From: Alphaproteobacteria bacterium UBA1908
Lineage (GTDB): Bacteria > Pseudomonadota > Alphaproteobacteria > Caedimonadales > UBA1908
Assembly: GCA_002337525.1 (NCBI GenBank)
Contig: DDGG01000031.1
Location: 13,330-77,329, forward strand
Length of the DNA: 64,000 nucleotides
Direction of reading: 5' to 3'
This document shows positions 34,543 to 43,556 of the stretch, piece after piece (position 1 is the stretch's first letter; every line of letters starts with the position of its first letter). The notes under the pieces were generated by a model. It worked only from the letters and a program-made list of their open reading frames with translations. It searched no databases and had not been told where the DNA came from. Position numbers and translations under genes: made by a program.

Positions 34543-35871
34543 CTAACGCTCGGTCAGGGCATTTTGCCTTGCTCGTAGAATAGGTTTAAGAATATAGTCC
34601 AGAATTGTTTTCTTACCCGTAATAATATCAGCAGAGGCCGTCATACCAGGAATAATCGCCACTTCTTTTGACGATTTGCTCAGACGATTTCCAAGCGTTC
34701 TCAACCTGATCTTGAAATAGCTTATATTCGGATCTTTTTCATCCTGAATAGAGTCCGCACTAATTTGGACCAATTCTGCTTCAAGCCCCCCATAAATTGC
34801 AAAATCATAAGCGGTTAGTTTAATAGAGGCAGGAAGCCCGGGACGCAAGAAAGCAATATCAGCCGGCAAAACCTTGGCTTCAATCAGTAGTGTATCTTCC
34901 AAAGGCACAATCTCAACCAGATCTTCTCCTGGTTGGACAACACCGCCAATTGTTGCTACCAAAAGTTGCTTTACAATCCCCTTAACCGGAGACTTCACTT
35001 CTGTCCGCGATAACCGATCGCCCTCAGTTTTGAAAGACTCCTGCGCCGCACCCAGTTTATTTTCAGCTTCTTGTAGAGCCTTGCTGTCTTGTTCCGCAAA
35101 ATCAAGGGGAACCTGTTTCAGCTTATCTTTTGCCTGCTTCAAAGCAGAGCGAGCCCTTTCAATATTCACTTTAACAGAGCCCAGTTCACCACGAAGTTTC
35201 ACCGCTTCACTTTTTAGACGCAAAAAATCAACGCGTGCTGTTAAACCTCGTTTCACCAGCGGTTCATTGATTTTGACTTCTTCCTCTGAAAGGGCAACCT
35301 GATCTTTCAACTGGCTTTTTCTATTCTCCAGCTCAAGAAGTTCCTGTTTTTTTTGTTCAACTTCCTGTTTTGCAATATTAAGCTGGTTATTGTACTGCCC
35401 CATACGTGCCCGATAACGCGCCATTGCTCTTTCGGCAACAACCGGAGCCTTTTTGCTGACCTCTTCGGGAACAACATATGGGATTTGATTAATTTGGGCC
35501 CGCAATCGACCAACCTCTGATAAATAACGGTAATAAAGGTTCTCTCCTTCCTGTAAACGGGCGCTTGCCTGGGTGTTATCAATCTTTAAAAGAACCTGAC
35601 CTTTTTCAACAATATCTCCTTCCCTGATATAAATATCTTGAACGATTCCTCCCTCCAGGTGATCTACACGTTGAATCTGGCTCGAAGGAATAACCCGGCC
35701 TTCTGCCCGAGTAAGCTCATCTATTTCAGCATAATTCGCCCACAAAATAAAAATAACAATGAAAAGGCCTGTCGCATATAATAGGATAGGTGCAAATCTT
35801 TCTTCCTTTCGAAAGTTTGCCGCTGCAATTGGTTTCATGAAGTCAACATCATCAGGGTTTATCTTTGTCAT
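34543..35871 (-). CDS. type I secretion periplasmic adaptor (HlyD/LapC family)
   Basis: Membrane-fusion subunit linking the inner-membrane ABC exporter to a TolC-type pore; 442 residues from the ATG at 35871, 4 bases after the ABC gene stop. One membrane helix (about 28-46) is followed by a biotinyl-lipoyl-like half (AEGRVIPSSQIQRVDHLEGG), a long coiled coil (about 120-290) and the second half with TEVKSPVKGIVKQL and IVPLEDTLLIEAKVLP, the HlyD signature region. A longer frame would start inside the ABC gene and lacks support. It is last in the two-gene unit. Confidence 0.88.
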   Translation of the reverse strand: MTKINPDDVDFMKPIAAANFRKEERFAPILLYATGLFIVIFILWANYAEIDELTRAEGRVIPSSQIQRVDHLEGGIVQDIYIREGDIVEKGQVLLKIDNTQASARLQEGENLYYRYLSEVGRLRAQINQIPYVVPEEVSKKAPVVAERAMARYRARMGQYNNQLNIAKQEVEQKKQELLELENRKSQLKDQVALSEEEVKINEPLVKRGLTARVDFLRLKSEAVKLRGELGSVKVNIERARSALKQAKDKLKQVPLDFAEQDSKALQEAENKLGAAQESFKTEGDRLSRTEVKSPVKGIVKQLLVATIGGVVQPGEDLVEIVPLEDTLLIEAKVLPADIAFLRPGLPASIKLTAYDFAIYGGLEAELVQISADSIQDEKDPNISYFKIRLRTLGNRLSKSSKEVAIIPGMTASADIITGKKTILDYILKPILRARQNALTER

Positions 35872-35875
35872 TTTC

Positions 35876-38089
35876 TTATGCCCCTCGAATTTGCGATTTA
35901 CTAAGAGCCTTGATGACCTCGTCACGAGGTCCATCGGCAACAACACGACCGCTGTCAACAATAACAAGTCGATCAACAAGGCGCACTAAAGGCATACGAT
36001 GCGTCACCAGCAAAAGAGTCTTATCTTTGATATGGGATTTCAGGCGATTCAAAAGACGTGCTTCGGAAGCATGGTCCATCATCGCTGTAGGCTCATCCAT
36101 CATGTAAATGGCCGGATCCCTGACTAAGGCACGAGCAACGGCAACAGCCTGCCTCTGTCCTCCGGAAAGATTGCTGCCTCCTTCTCCAACCTGCATATCA
36201 AAGCCCTGGGGATGCGCTCGAACAAAATCTAAAACACCTGCAAGTTCAGCAGCCTTAAAAAGAGCCGCATCATCAGCATCCCTAACACCCAACAGAATAT
36301 TATCTTTCACACTGCCATAAAAAAGGTATATATCCTGGGGGACATGACCCATATTTGACCTTAAATCCGCAGGATCAATTTGGCGAATATCGGTTCCATC
36401 AATCTTAACCGAGCCGGACTGAGGTTCGTAAAGGTTCAGAATTAATTTTTCGAAAGTCGACTTACCAGATCCTATACGACCCAAAAAACCAATTTTTTCA
36501 CCCGCCTCAATTTTCAAAGAGAAGTCCTTGAGAGCATTTGTCTTTTGACCTGGGTATGAAAAAGTGACGTCCTCAAACTCTATATTTCCTTTTAAGACAG
36601 GACGATGGAGAAAGCGTTTCCCATAAGGCCTCTCAACAGGAAGCGCCAAAACCTGATCAAGGGCTTCCAGTGCCGTTTGTGACTGATTGAAACGTGTTAG
36701 AAGACTGACAACTTGACCAAGAGGGGCCATGCTGCGTGCTGATAAAATGGAGCAGGCAATAAGCCCCCCCATCGTTAACTCACCCTGACCAATCAAAAAA
36801 ACACCCGCAATAATAACGCTAACGTAACCAAGTTGTTGAACAAATCCAGACCAGTTCATGGCAAGAGTCGCAAAAAAACGTAAGAATTTTGAGGAGTCAG
36901 CTGACTGTGCAACAAACCCTTCCCAATCTTTTTGTGTTTCTCCCTCTGCCCCAAAGGACTTGATTGTTTCCAGACCATTAATAGTCTCAACCAAAAGAGC
37001 GTGCTTTTGCGCGGCTTCTCTAAAAGAACGACGTACCCAGGCACTAAGAGGAATATGAATCAGCAGGGAACCTGCAATAATAATAGGAATTGCAAAAAGA
37101 GGGACATACGCCAACGGCCCCCCAATCAGGTAAATAACGCCAATGAAGAGGATAATGAAGGGAAGATCGATAAGTGCCACAAGACTTGCGGATGAGAAAA
37201 ATTCCCGCAAAGTCTCAAACTCGCGCAATTGATTTGCAAAACTCCCGGAAGAAACAGGTCGCGCGCCCAGTTGAATTCCCATAACATGTTCTAAGAGGCG
37301 GCTCGCCAAAATAATATCAGCATTTTTTCCTGCCGAATCCACAAAGTAAACACGCAAATTCTTAAGAATAAAGTCAAAGAGAAAAACGATACCAATTCCG
37401 ATCGACAAAACAATCAAAGTATCAATAGCCCTATCCCCATTAGGAACCACACGGTCATAAACATTCATAGTAAATAAGGGACTCGCGATCGCAAACAGGT
37501 TCACCAAAACAGCAGCAAAGGCTACCTTGCTGTATACTGGCCAGAATTTCCATATAACACTCCAAAACCAGGACTTGGGCTTTTCTGTATCCAAATCAGC
37601 AGAACGATTATCATAACGATAAAGAGGCCTGGCAAATAAAGCATAACCACTATAGATAAGGTCCAGATCTTCCAAAGACAGGGTCGTCATACCTCGACCT
37701 GTTTCTGGCAGAATAATTTTGGCCTCTCCCTTGTCAGAAACCTCAACCAGGAGGCATGCTTTATCACCATCAAGGAGTAAAACACAGGGCAAGGTATATT
37801 TTGAAATATCCGATAATTTCTTATGGACAAGCCGCGCCGAAAGACCCGCTTTTGAAGCGGCCCGTATAAAATGTTCGGGTGATATTTTTTCTGTTTTTAA
37901 AGGAAGGCCTGCTCGAAAAGCAGCCGCTGACATTGGACGTTCAAGAAGTGAGCTTAATATTTCCAGACATGTAAGAAGTGAATCGCTTGATTCTGCACTT
38001 GACTTATCCCAACGAACCCTTTTCCTTTGGGGTGATTTTTCAGCCTTTGCTGTTTCTTTTGGTTTGTCCGGCACCTCTTCTTGAGACAT
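35876..38089 (-). CDS. type I secretion ABC exporter, LssB/LapB type
   Basis: The 737-residue inner-membrane exporter has three parts: an N-terminal C39-like domain (about 35-160) without the catalytic Cys/His arrangement of real C39 peptidases, six membrane helices (about 180-470), and an ABC domain with Walker A GRIGSGKST (around residue 537), signature NLSGGQRQ and Walker B IYMMDEPT. The pattern DSLLTCLEILSSLLERPMS, AAAFRAGLPL is LssB/LapB-type, exporters of large RTX adhesins. The ATG at 38089 has AAGG 10 bases upstream; a TTG at 38146 is less likely. The HlyD gene follows, and a TolC gene is divergent. Confidence 0.88.
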   Translation of the reverse strand: MSQEEVPDKPKETAKAEKSPQRKRVRWDKSSAESSDSLLTCLEILSSLLERPMSAAAFRAGLPLKTEKISPEHFIRAASKAGLSARLVHKKLSDISKYTLPCVLLLDGDKACLLVEVSDKGEAKIILPETGRGMTTLSLEDLDLIYSGYALFARPLYRYDNRSADLDTEKPKSWFWSVIWKFWPVYSKVAFAAVLVNLFAIASPLFTMNVYDRVVPNGDRAIDTLIVLSIGIGIVFLFDFILKNLRVYFVDSAGKNADIILASRLLEHVMGIQLGARPVSSGSFANQLREFETLREFFSSASLVALIDLPFIILFIGVIYLIGGPLAYVPLFAIPIIIAGSLLIHIPLSAWVRRSFREAAQKHALLVETINGLETIKSFGAEGETQKDWEGFVAQSADSSKFLRFFATLAMNWSGFVQQLGYVSVIIAGVFLIGQGELTMGGLIACSILSARSMAPLGQVVSLLTRFNQSQTALEALDQVLALPVERPYGKRFLHRPVLKGNIEFEDVTFSYPGQKTNALKDFSLKIEAGEKIGFLGRIGSGKSTFEKLILNLYEPQSGSVKIDGTDIRQIDPADLRSNMGHVPQDIYLFYGSVKDNILLGVRDADDAALFKAAELAGVLDFVRAHPQGFDMQVGEGGSNLSGGQRQAVAVARALVRDPAIYMMDEPTAMMDHASEARLLNRLKSHIKDKTLLLVTHRMPLVRLVDRLVIVDSGRVVADGPRDEVIKALSKSQIRGA

Positions 38090-38175
38090 ATATACAACAC
38101 CTTCTTTGCTATTAATGTTTTCTTCTGTCACCTGCTCTCTAGACAAGTTAGGCTCAAGAAGCTACTTTCACAATA

Positions 38176-38191
38176 ATAAACTTTAGTTTAT
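38176..38191. promoter_or_regulatory. perfect palindrome in the divergent type I secretion promoter region
   Basis: ATAAACT (38176-38182), TT, AGTTTAT (38185-38191) is a perfect dyad midway between the ABC exporter start (38089) and the TolC start (38243). It is a candidate operator for joint control of both sides. Confidence 0.35.
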
Positions 38192-38242
38192 GATAAATAA
38201 AAGTTAATTTTTTCAAAAAAGTATGTAGGGAGAAAATTAAGG

Positions 38243-39580
38243 ATGCCAACGAAAATCCGCATTTTCACAATGACAACACTTGCAACTATGGGCTTTATCG
38301 TCAGCTCCTTCACCAGTTGCTTTTCTGATCAGACCGTTAAGAAACTACCCGAAGCTGTTGTTAAAGCCGTCTCCGACAATCCCGGTATTCTTGCGAATAA
38401 AGCCGCCCAGGAGGCCACTGAACATCGCATAGATTTTGCAAAAGGGGGATACTACCCTACACTTGATCTACAGTTTGGAGGAGGTCATGAATACACAAGG
38501 CAAAAATATCGTGAAAACAGCTTAAACAGCTCAAAAGTCAGTGGGGCCGTTGCCACCGATCGTTATGATCCGGCAATACGTGTTCGCCAGATGGTCTTTG
38601 ACGGTTTTGAAACGCCGCATCAAGTTGAAAAAGCAGAAAATGAACGCCTTCAGGCTGAGCGAAAAACGTTAGAAACAGAAGAGTTAACTGCGTTTTCAGC
38701 CTGTGAGCAATATATTGCTGTTCGACGTTTTGGGCGTTTGTTACGCTTGGCAGAAGATAACGTAAGCGTTCACAAAAATATTCTTTCTAAGGTTCAAGCT
38801 CTCATTTCAGCAGGAAAAGCAACAGTCGCAGACCGTCACAATGTTGAATCTCGCCTGCATGATGCTGAAGCCGCAGTCCAAGATATTCAAGGAGATTTGG
38901 ACTCGGCCGTCGCTCAATTCATTGATGTCGTTGGCAGTAAACCTGGACGCCTCGTCAACGCAGAGATTTCGAAAGAGCACATCCCTGCAACAATTAATGA
39001 GGCTCTTGAAGTTGCACGAAAAAACAACCACTCTTTAGTTTTAGCGGAAGCCTCTATTGACGTTGCAAAATCGGATATTGATGTGGTTCGATCGGCTTAC
39101 TATCCTCGCCTGGATATAGAGCTTGATGCAACCCGTCGCCATAATGTCGGCGCCAAGTCAGGCTTTGAAAACAACCTTACGGCTCTTGCCGTTGTGCGTT
39201 TCAACGTTTTCAATGGCGGTAAAGATAGCGCTCGTGTTCGTGAGTTGCGCGCCAAAATGACAGAAGCCAAATACCTGATGAAAAATCAAAAAAGAACAGC
39301 AGAGCGCGAAGTTCGCGTTTCCTGGAGTGAAATGAGAAGCGCTCTTGGACAGGCAAAAGTCCTTCGCCAGGCTGTTGAAGCCAAAAAAAGCGTAAGAGAT
39401 ACATATCTGGAGCAATTCCGCCTTGGGCAACGCAGTTTTCTTGACATCCTTGATGCGAGTCACGAATTCTTCCTCGCCAAGGGATCTTTGATCACCGCTG
39501 ATGCAACTTATGATTTGGCAAATGCACGCCTTCTCGCGTCAACAGGCCTTTTGAAAAAAACTATTTTAGACCTGATATAA
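38243..39580 (+). CDS. TolC-family outer-membrane channel
   Basis: A 445-residue outer-membrane efflux protein, with a hydrophobic N-terminus (about residues 8-26) acting as export signal. Two internal repeats of the TolC fold are seen, each with a long coiled coil; typical stretches are GGYYPTLDLQFGGGHEY, YDPAIRVRQMVFDGFET and the second-repeat counterpart SAYYPRLDIELDATRR, VRFNVFNGGKDSARV. Near the C-terminus EQFRLGQRSFLDILDASHEFF matches the family. It is divergent from the ABC/HlyD pair and should complete that exporter. An AGGGAG site is about 10 bases before the ATG. Confidence 0.88.
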   Translation: MPTKIRIFTMTTLATMGFIVSSFTSCFSDQTVKKLPEAVVKAVSDNPGILANKAAQEATEHRIDFAKGGYYPTLDLQFGGGHEYTRQKYRENSLNSSKVSGAVATDRYDPAIRVRQMVFDGFETPHQVEKAENERLQAERKTLETEELTAFSACEQYIAVRRFGRLLRLAEDNVSVHKNILSKVQALISAGKATVADRHNVESRLHDAEAAVQDIQGDLDSAVAQFIDVVGSKPGRLVNAEISKEHIPATINEALEVARKNNHSLVLAEASIDVAKSDIDVVRSAYYPRLDIELDATRRHNVGAKSGFENNLTALAVVRFNVFNGGKDSARVRELRAKMTEAKYLMKNQKRTAEREVRVSWSEMRSALGQAKVLRQAVEAKKSVRDTYLEQFRLGQRSFLDILDASHEFFLAKGSLITADATYDLANARLLASTGLLKKTILDLI

Positions 39581-39602
39581 GGCAATCTTCTCAAAAGATT
39601 TT

Positions 39603-39637
39603 AAGGGGGATGGTTCTCTGGAATCATCCCCTTTTTA
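39603..39637 (+). terminator. terminator after the TolC gene
   Basis: GGGGATGGTTC and GAATCATCCCC (about 39606-39631) form an 11-bp stem with one mismatch or wobble and a short TCTG loop, followed by five T. Confidence 0.75.
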
Positions 39638-39709
39638 TGATATATCTCCCTAATTTTCTCAGAAGGGAAGAAAATTCCCGGCCCAAATATTTTGAGCACA
39701 CAAAATATA

Positions 39710-40486
39710 TTAATTTTTAAAAAAACCAATCGAATCAAAAACAGCTTCCGCGAAAACCTGTATTATTTTAGGAAGTGTTAAAAAGAAAATACCCAGTCCA
39801 AGAAGAATTTGCAAAGGCTGCGTCACAAAAAAGATTTGAATCTGTGGAATAAGGCGGTTAACAATACCCGCGGCAGCAAAGAGAAAAAGTCCCGTCACTA
39901 TGATGGGCGAGGCAAGCTGCAGCCCTAACTGGAAGCTTACACTGATAATACCAAGACCCAATTCAAGAATATCCCCTGTGAGCGGTAAAAGAGCCTTTGT
40001 ATCAGCAGGTTTAAAACTTTCATAGCTTTCAATAAAAGATCGTATCACCGCATGATGCAAATCGAGACCCAAAACAAAGACTGTTGCCACAAGAGTCAGA
40101 AAAACACCGGGAAGAGCACTTTGCTGGGCACTGGCAGGACTTGATGCAAAAGCGTTAGCAATCCCGATTTGGTATCCCATAAGAGACCCGGCAACATCCA
40201 GCGCCGTAAAAATAATTTTAAGAGATAAAGCAGCCAGATATCCAATAAAGACTTCTGTGAAGATAAGCGTCAAAAAAATAAAACTATGGGATGGCCAGGC
40301 AGGCATATGAACACTTAATAAAGGTGTAAAAACCAAGGCCGTTGAAAGAACAAAAAGAATCTTGATTCGAAAGGGGACAGAAAGTTCAGAAAAACCAGGC
40401 ATAAAAAAGAAAAGCCCTCCCAAACGCGCTGCGATCAGAAAAAAACCAATCAAATCGCCGAGAAGAATCGTTTTAACTGTTTCCAC
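39710..40486 (-). CDS. fliR: flagellar export protein FliR
   Basis: Membrane component of the flagellar type III export gate; 258 residues and about six to seven helices. Typical stretches are FFLIAARLGGLFFFMPGFSELSVPFRIKI near the N-terminus, ALDVAGSLMGYQIGIANAF (about 106-124) and LQLASPIIVTGLFLFAAAGIVNRLIPQIQIFF (about 182-213), the conserved FliR/SctT region. It lies 3 bases after fliQ. FliR and the virulence homologue SctT are related; context has no injectisome genes, so the flagellar assignment is preferred. Confidence 0.88.
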   Translation of the reverse strand: METVKTILLGDLIGFFLIAARLGGLFFFMPGFSELSVPFRIKILFVLSTALVFTPLLSVHMPAWPSHSFIFLTLIFTEVFIGYLAALSLKIIFTALDVAGSLMGYQIGIANAFASSPASAQQSALPGVFLTLVATVFVLGLDLHHAVIRSFIESYESFKPADTKALLPLTGDILELGLGIISVSFQLGLQLASPIIVTGLFLFAAAGIVNRLIPQIQIFFVTQPLQILLGLGIFFLTLPKIIQVFAEAVFDSIGFFKN

Positions 40487-40489
40487 GGT

Positions 40490-40756
40490 CTAACCAAGAC
40501 CAATGATACGATTAAAAATTTCTTGAGAAAAAGCCCCAAGAGTGCGGCCAAAAAAAGGCATAAGAAGAATCATCCCTCCAAATGTCACAAGAATTTTGGG
40601 AATGAAAGAAAGAGTCATTTCCTGAATTTGAGTCAATGCCTGGAAAAAAGAAATAGCAAGTCCCGTTAAAAGCGCAGCAAACATAAGAGGCGTCCCCACC
40701 TTTAAAAGAACAAAAATAGCATCTTGCCCTACATCAAGGACATCTGTTGGTGACAT
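40490..40756 (-). CDS. fliQ: flagellar export protein FliQ
   Basis: Two-helix component of the flagellar export gate (88 residues). The start is the ATG at 40756, with GGGAGG 4 bases upstream; an earlier TTG overlaps the binding site. The pattern VLDVGQDAIFVLLKVGTPLM, ALTQIQEMTLSFIPKI is FliQ: the TQIQE(x)TL(x)F(x)PK motif is nearly invariant. fliR follows immediately. Other usual partners (fliP, flhB, flhA) are not in the window. Confidence 0.9.
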   Translation of the reverse strand: MSPTDVLDVGQDAIFVLLKVGTPLMFAALLTGLAISFFQALTQIQEMTLSFIPKILVTFGGMILLMPFFGRTLGAFSQEIFNRIIGLG

Positions 40757-40857
40757 AAAGCCTCCCAAAATTAGTTATTTTCATAGGGATTATAACGGAA
40801 TACGGCCTTTTTCAAAAGAAAATCCAAAATTAATGTAAAGATTTAGGTTCACAAAGC

Positions 40858-40887
40858 TTGAATTCAAGGTTGTTTTCGGTTTATAAG
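40858..40887 (+). promoter_or_regulatory. promoter of rplU-rpmA
   Basis: TTGAAT (40858-40863) and TATAAG (40882-40887) with an 18-base spacer, 46 bases before the rplU start codon. Confidence 0.45.
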
Positions 40888-40932
40888 TCAAAACATCTTT
40901 TTGTTCTAATCTATGTTGAAAGAGTTTGACCT

Positions 40933-41511
40933 ATGTTTGCAGTAGTCAAAACTGGCGGTAAGCAGTATAAAGTTTCCCCGGGAGACGTCCTTCTCGTCGA
41001 AAAGCTTCAGGGAGAAGCTGGCGAAAATGTAACGCTTTCTGATGTTCTTATGGTTTCTGATGATAAAGGTGCCACAGTTGGAGCCCCTTCCGTTGAAAAG
41101 GCAGAAGTGAAAGCAACAATTCGCGAGCAAGCCCGTGGTGATAAAATCATCGTTTTCAAGAAAAAACGTCGACAAGGATACCGTCGTACAGCTGGCCATC
41201 GTCAAGACTTAACAGTCCTGACAATTGACGAAATCATGTTAGGTGGAAAATCTGTTGCCAAGTCAACAACAAAAGCACCGGCGAAAAAAGAGACTGCCTC
41301 CAAGCCTTTGGCAAAAGCGGCAAAAACAGAAAAAGAATCCTCAAAATCTTCTGCTGTAGCCGAGAAAAAAGCGCCTGTTAAAAAAGCAACACCAACGAAA
41401 AAAGCAGCCACAACATCTGCTGAAGCTGCCCCCAAGAAAGCAGCCCCTAAAAAAGCAGCACCGAAGAAAACAGCGTCGCCTTCTAAAAAGAAGACGGATT
41501 CAAAAGAATAG
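40933..41511 (+). CDS. rplU: ribosomal protein L21 with lysine/alanine-rich tail
   Basis: The first about 104 residues are ordinary L21 of the large subunit: [25 protein letters not shown] at the start, then [27 protein letters not shown], the conserved 23S rRNA-binding end. From about 105 to 192 a low-complexity tail of Lys, Ala, Thr, Ser and Pro follows, with repeated [16 protein letters not shown] units similar to histone H1 or AlgP tails. The tail nearly doubles the usual length. It is in operon with rpmA (24 bases apart), and obgE follows after a longer gap, the classical order. Confidence 0.93.
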   Translation: MFAVVKTGGKQYKVSPGDVLLVEKLQGEAGENVTLSDVLMVSDDKGATVGAPSVEKAEVKATIREQARGDKIIVFKKKRRQGYRRTAGHRQDLTVLTIDEIMLGGKSVAKSTTKAPAKKETASKPLAKAAKTEKESSKSSAVAEKKAPVKKATPTKKAATTSAEAAPKKAAPKKAAPKKTASPSKKKTDSKE

Positions 41512-41534
41512 TAGAAACTTAAAGGAGTTTAGAG

Positions 41535-41789
41535 ATGGCTCAAAAGAAAGCAGCTGGTAGTTCCAAAAACGGTCGCGATAGTGCCGGCCGGCGACTGGGC
41601 GTCAAAAAATTTGGTGGTGAAGCCGTTATTCCTGGAAATATCATCATTCGTCAGCGTGGAACAAAATATCGACCTGGTCAAAATGTAGGTCTTGGAAAAG
41701 ATCATACTATTTTTTCTTTGATCGAAGGTGCCGTGAAATTCTCAAAAGGTCGCGATAACAGAACTTATGTTTCTGTTGAATCTGCCTAA
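41535..41789 (+). CDS. rpmA: ribosomal protein L27
   Basis: An 84-residue large-subunit protein near the peptidyl-transferase centre. The pattern [29 protein letters not shown] and [24 protein letters not shown] is L27. AGGAG lies 8 bases before the ATG. The N-terminus begins directly with the mature form, without a cleavable leader. It is the second gene of the rplU operon. Confidence 0.96.
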   Translation: MAQKKAAGSSKNGRDSAGRRLGVKKFGGEAVIPGNIIIRQRGTKYRPGQNVGLGKDHTIFSLIEGAVKFSKGRDNRTYVSVESA

Positions 41790-41872
41790 ACCAAAAGAAA
41801 TTTTCAACAGGGCCCCAAAAGCCTTTTTTGAAAAGTCATATTTTAGTTTATACAAGTTTTAGACACCCTGTT

Positions 41873-42088
41873 TCAGGGAGGACGCAACGCGGCCTCCTTT
41901 TCCCATTTTAGAAACCATAACTTCAATGGTCGATAAAACATTTTTTTCTTATGGTTTTGGAGCATTTTGACATCATTTGCAGAACCAGGCATTCGGTCAA
42001 TAAAAACTCTTAAAAGATTTTTATTGCATTCCTTAATAAAGTGACTCTTATACCTAAATTGCCTTGAGAATAAATAGAATACGAGCAT
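41873..42088 (-). pseudogene. possible IS5-type transposase fragment
   Basis: A 71-codon frame on the minus strand contains KSHFIKECNKNLLRVFIDR followed by PGSANDVKMLQNHKKKM. This resembles the middle of IS5-family (DDE_Tnp_4) transposases, where K-x-H-x-x-K, then about 16 residues, then G-(S/R)-x-x-D-x-K-L-x occur in order. Flanking sequence has stops in all frames, no binding site is present, and no terminal repeats were found, so at most a short decayed fragment remains. It may equally be a chance frame. Confidence 0.3.
41876..41902 (+). terminator. possible terminator after rpmA
   Basis: GGAGG, A, CGC pairs with GCG, G, CCTCC over a small loop, followed by TTTT. The stem is imperfect and the T run short. 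Confidence 0.4.
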
Positions 42089-42353
42089 TTAACATAAAAA
42101 CAGGCCTCTTTATCTGGTTGATGTAGATTATGAATACGGCTTATAAATAACATGAAACGATAGATGCCAGAATAAAAGTTGATATCAGAAGCCTTATTGT
42201 AACCTTGGTAGGTTCAAATAATGAAAACTGATTTTATGAAAAAATATTCTTGAGGTCAGAGCGACTTCGCTCTTTGTAAAGCAATTTTGCTGTCGTTAAT
42301 GTTGGAAATGTGTCCCCCAAGCGAAAGACACTCAAAAAAAGAGACTGATTAAT

Positions 42354-43406
42354 ATGAGATTTTTAGACGAAGCAAAGATTTTTCTTAAAAGCGGTGATGG
42401 AGGGCCCGGCTGCATTAGTTTTCGCCGTGAGAAATTTGTTGAGTTTGGAGGACCCGATGGAGGAGATGGTGGTCGAGGAGGCGATATTCTTATAGAAGTT
42501 GTCGATGAGAACACACTAATAGATTATCGTTATCAACAACACTTCAAGGCAGGCAGAGGTCATCATGGCATGGGCCGTAATAAAACAGGCTCATCTGGCA
42601 AATCGCTTACATTAAAAGTCCCTGTAGGAACTCAAATACTTTATGACGATCGCAAAACTGTCATGCTTGATTTAACACAGGTTGGAGAAACTCATATTCT
42701 TTTAAAAGGCGGACAGGGAGGACGCGGTAACGTCCATTTTAAATCATCAACAAACCAGGCCCCCCGGCGAGCAGATACAGGTATGCCAGGAGAAGAAATG
42801 TGGGTATGGTTGCGATTAAAGCTGATTGCAGATGCAGGTCTTGTAGGTCTCCCAAACGCTGGGAAATCAACTTTTCTATCAGCCAGCACACGTGCAAAAC
42901 CCAAAATTGCAGATTACCCTTTTACAACACTGATTCCTCAACTGGGCGTTGTCTATGTCGATAATAAAGAATTTGTTCTGGCCGATATTCCAGGACTCAT
43001 TGCAGGAGCCCATGAAGGCGTAGGTTTGGGACATCGTTTTTTGGGTCATGTTGAACGTTGCAATGTTCTTTTTCACTTGATTGACGGGACACAAGAAAAT
43101 GTTGTGGAAGCTTATGAAACAATCCGTCATGAGCTGGAAGCCTACGATACAACACTTGCTCAAAAACCGGAAGTCATTGGGCTTAATAAGTGTGATGCTC
43201 TTTCCCGGAAAGAAGCCCATGAAAAGGTTTCTGCTCTTGAAAAAATTGTAAAGCAACCCATTTTTTTGCTTTCTGGCGTCACAGGGGAAGGTGTCACAGA
43301 GGTCCTTCGCGCCTTGCATGTTCCTATTCAAAACGCTCGAAACCCCTCTGCTTCTGAAAGGAAAGACGAAAATACAGGTTGGTCAGAGCCCTGGAATGGT
43401 CCCTAA
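42354..43406 (+). CDS. obgE: GTPase Obg
   Basis: Essential GTPase of the large-ribosomal-subunit assembly and stress-control pathway; 350 residues. The glycine-rich Obg fold at the N-terminus ([28 protein letters not shown], then [13 protein letters not shown]) is followed by the G domain with G1 GLPNAGKST (about 165-173), G3 DIPG (about 211-214) and G4 NKCD (about 279-282). The C-terminal OCT domain is short or absent, as in several Alphaproteobacteria. It follows rplU-rpmA as usual but across 564 bases. Confidence 0.95.
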   Translation: MRFLDEAKIFLKSGDGGPGCISFRREKFVEFGGPDGGDGGRGGDILIEVVDENTLIDYRYQQHFKAGRGHHGMGRNKTGSSGKSLTLKVPVGTQILYDDRKTVMLDLTQVGETHILLKGGQGGRGNVHFKSSTNQAPRRADTGMPGEEMWVWLRLKLIADAGLVGLPNAGKSTFLSASTRAKPKIADYPFTTLIPQLGVVYVDNKEFVLADIPGLIAGAHEGVGLGHRFLGHVERCNVLFHLIDGTQENVVEAYETIRHELEAYDTTLAQKPEVIGLNKCDALSRKEAHEKVSALEKIVKQPIFLLSGVTGEGVTEVLRALHVPIQNARNPSASERKDENTGWSEPWNGP

Positions 43407-43556
43407 TGATTGGTATAAAAGTTCTTCAAAGAAAAATCTCCTGTTCCAGGAAAACAAAATCCCTTGAAACTCTTATAAAGACTTAACCCGTCTCTCCATC
43501 TTTTTCAGCGGGAAAAATATTGCACAAAAAGCCAAAGTGTATTATGGTCAGGTTCC

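Larger units (their letters stand above)
41790..42353. other. 564-base region with a decayed ORF, no intact gene
   Basis: A terminator-like hairpin near 41876-41902, a 71-codon minus-strand frame that may be an insertion-sequence remnant (41873-42088), and a short hairpin AGAGCG-ACTT-CGCTCT at 42258-42273. No start and binding site for any other gene was found. The obgE promoter must lie in the last 150 bases, but no clear -35/-10 pair is visible. Confidence 0.5.
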
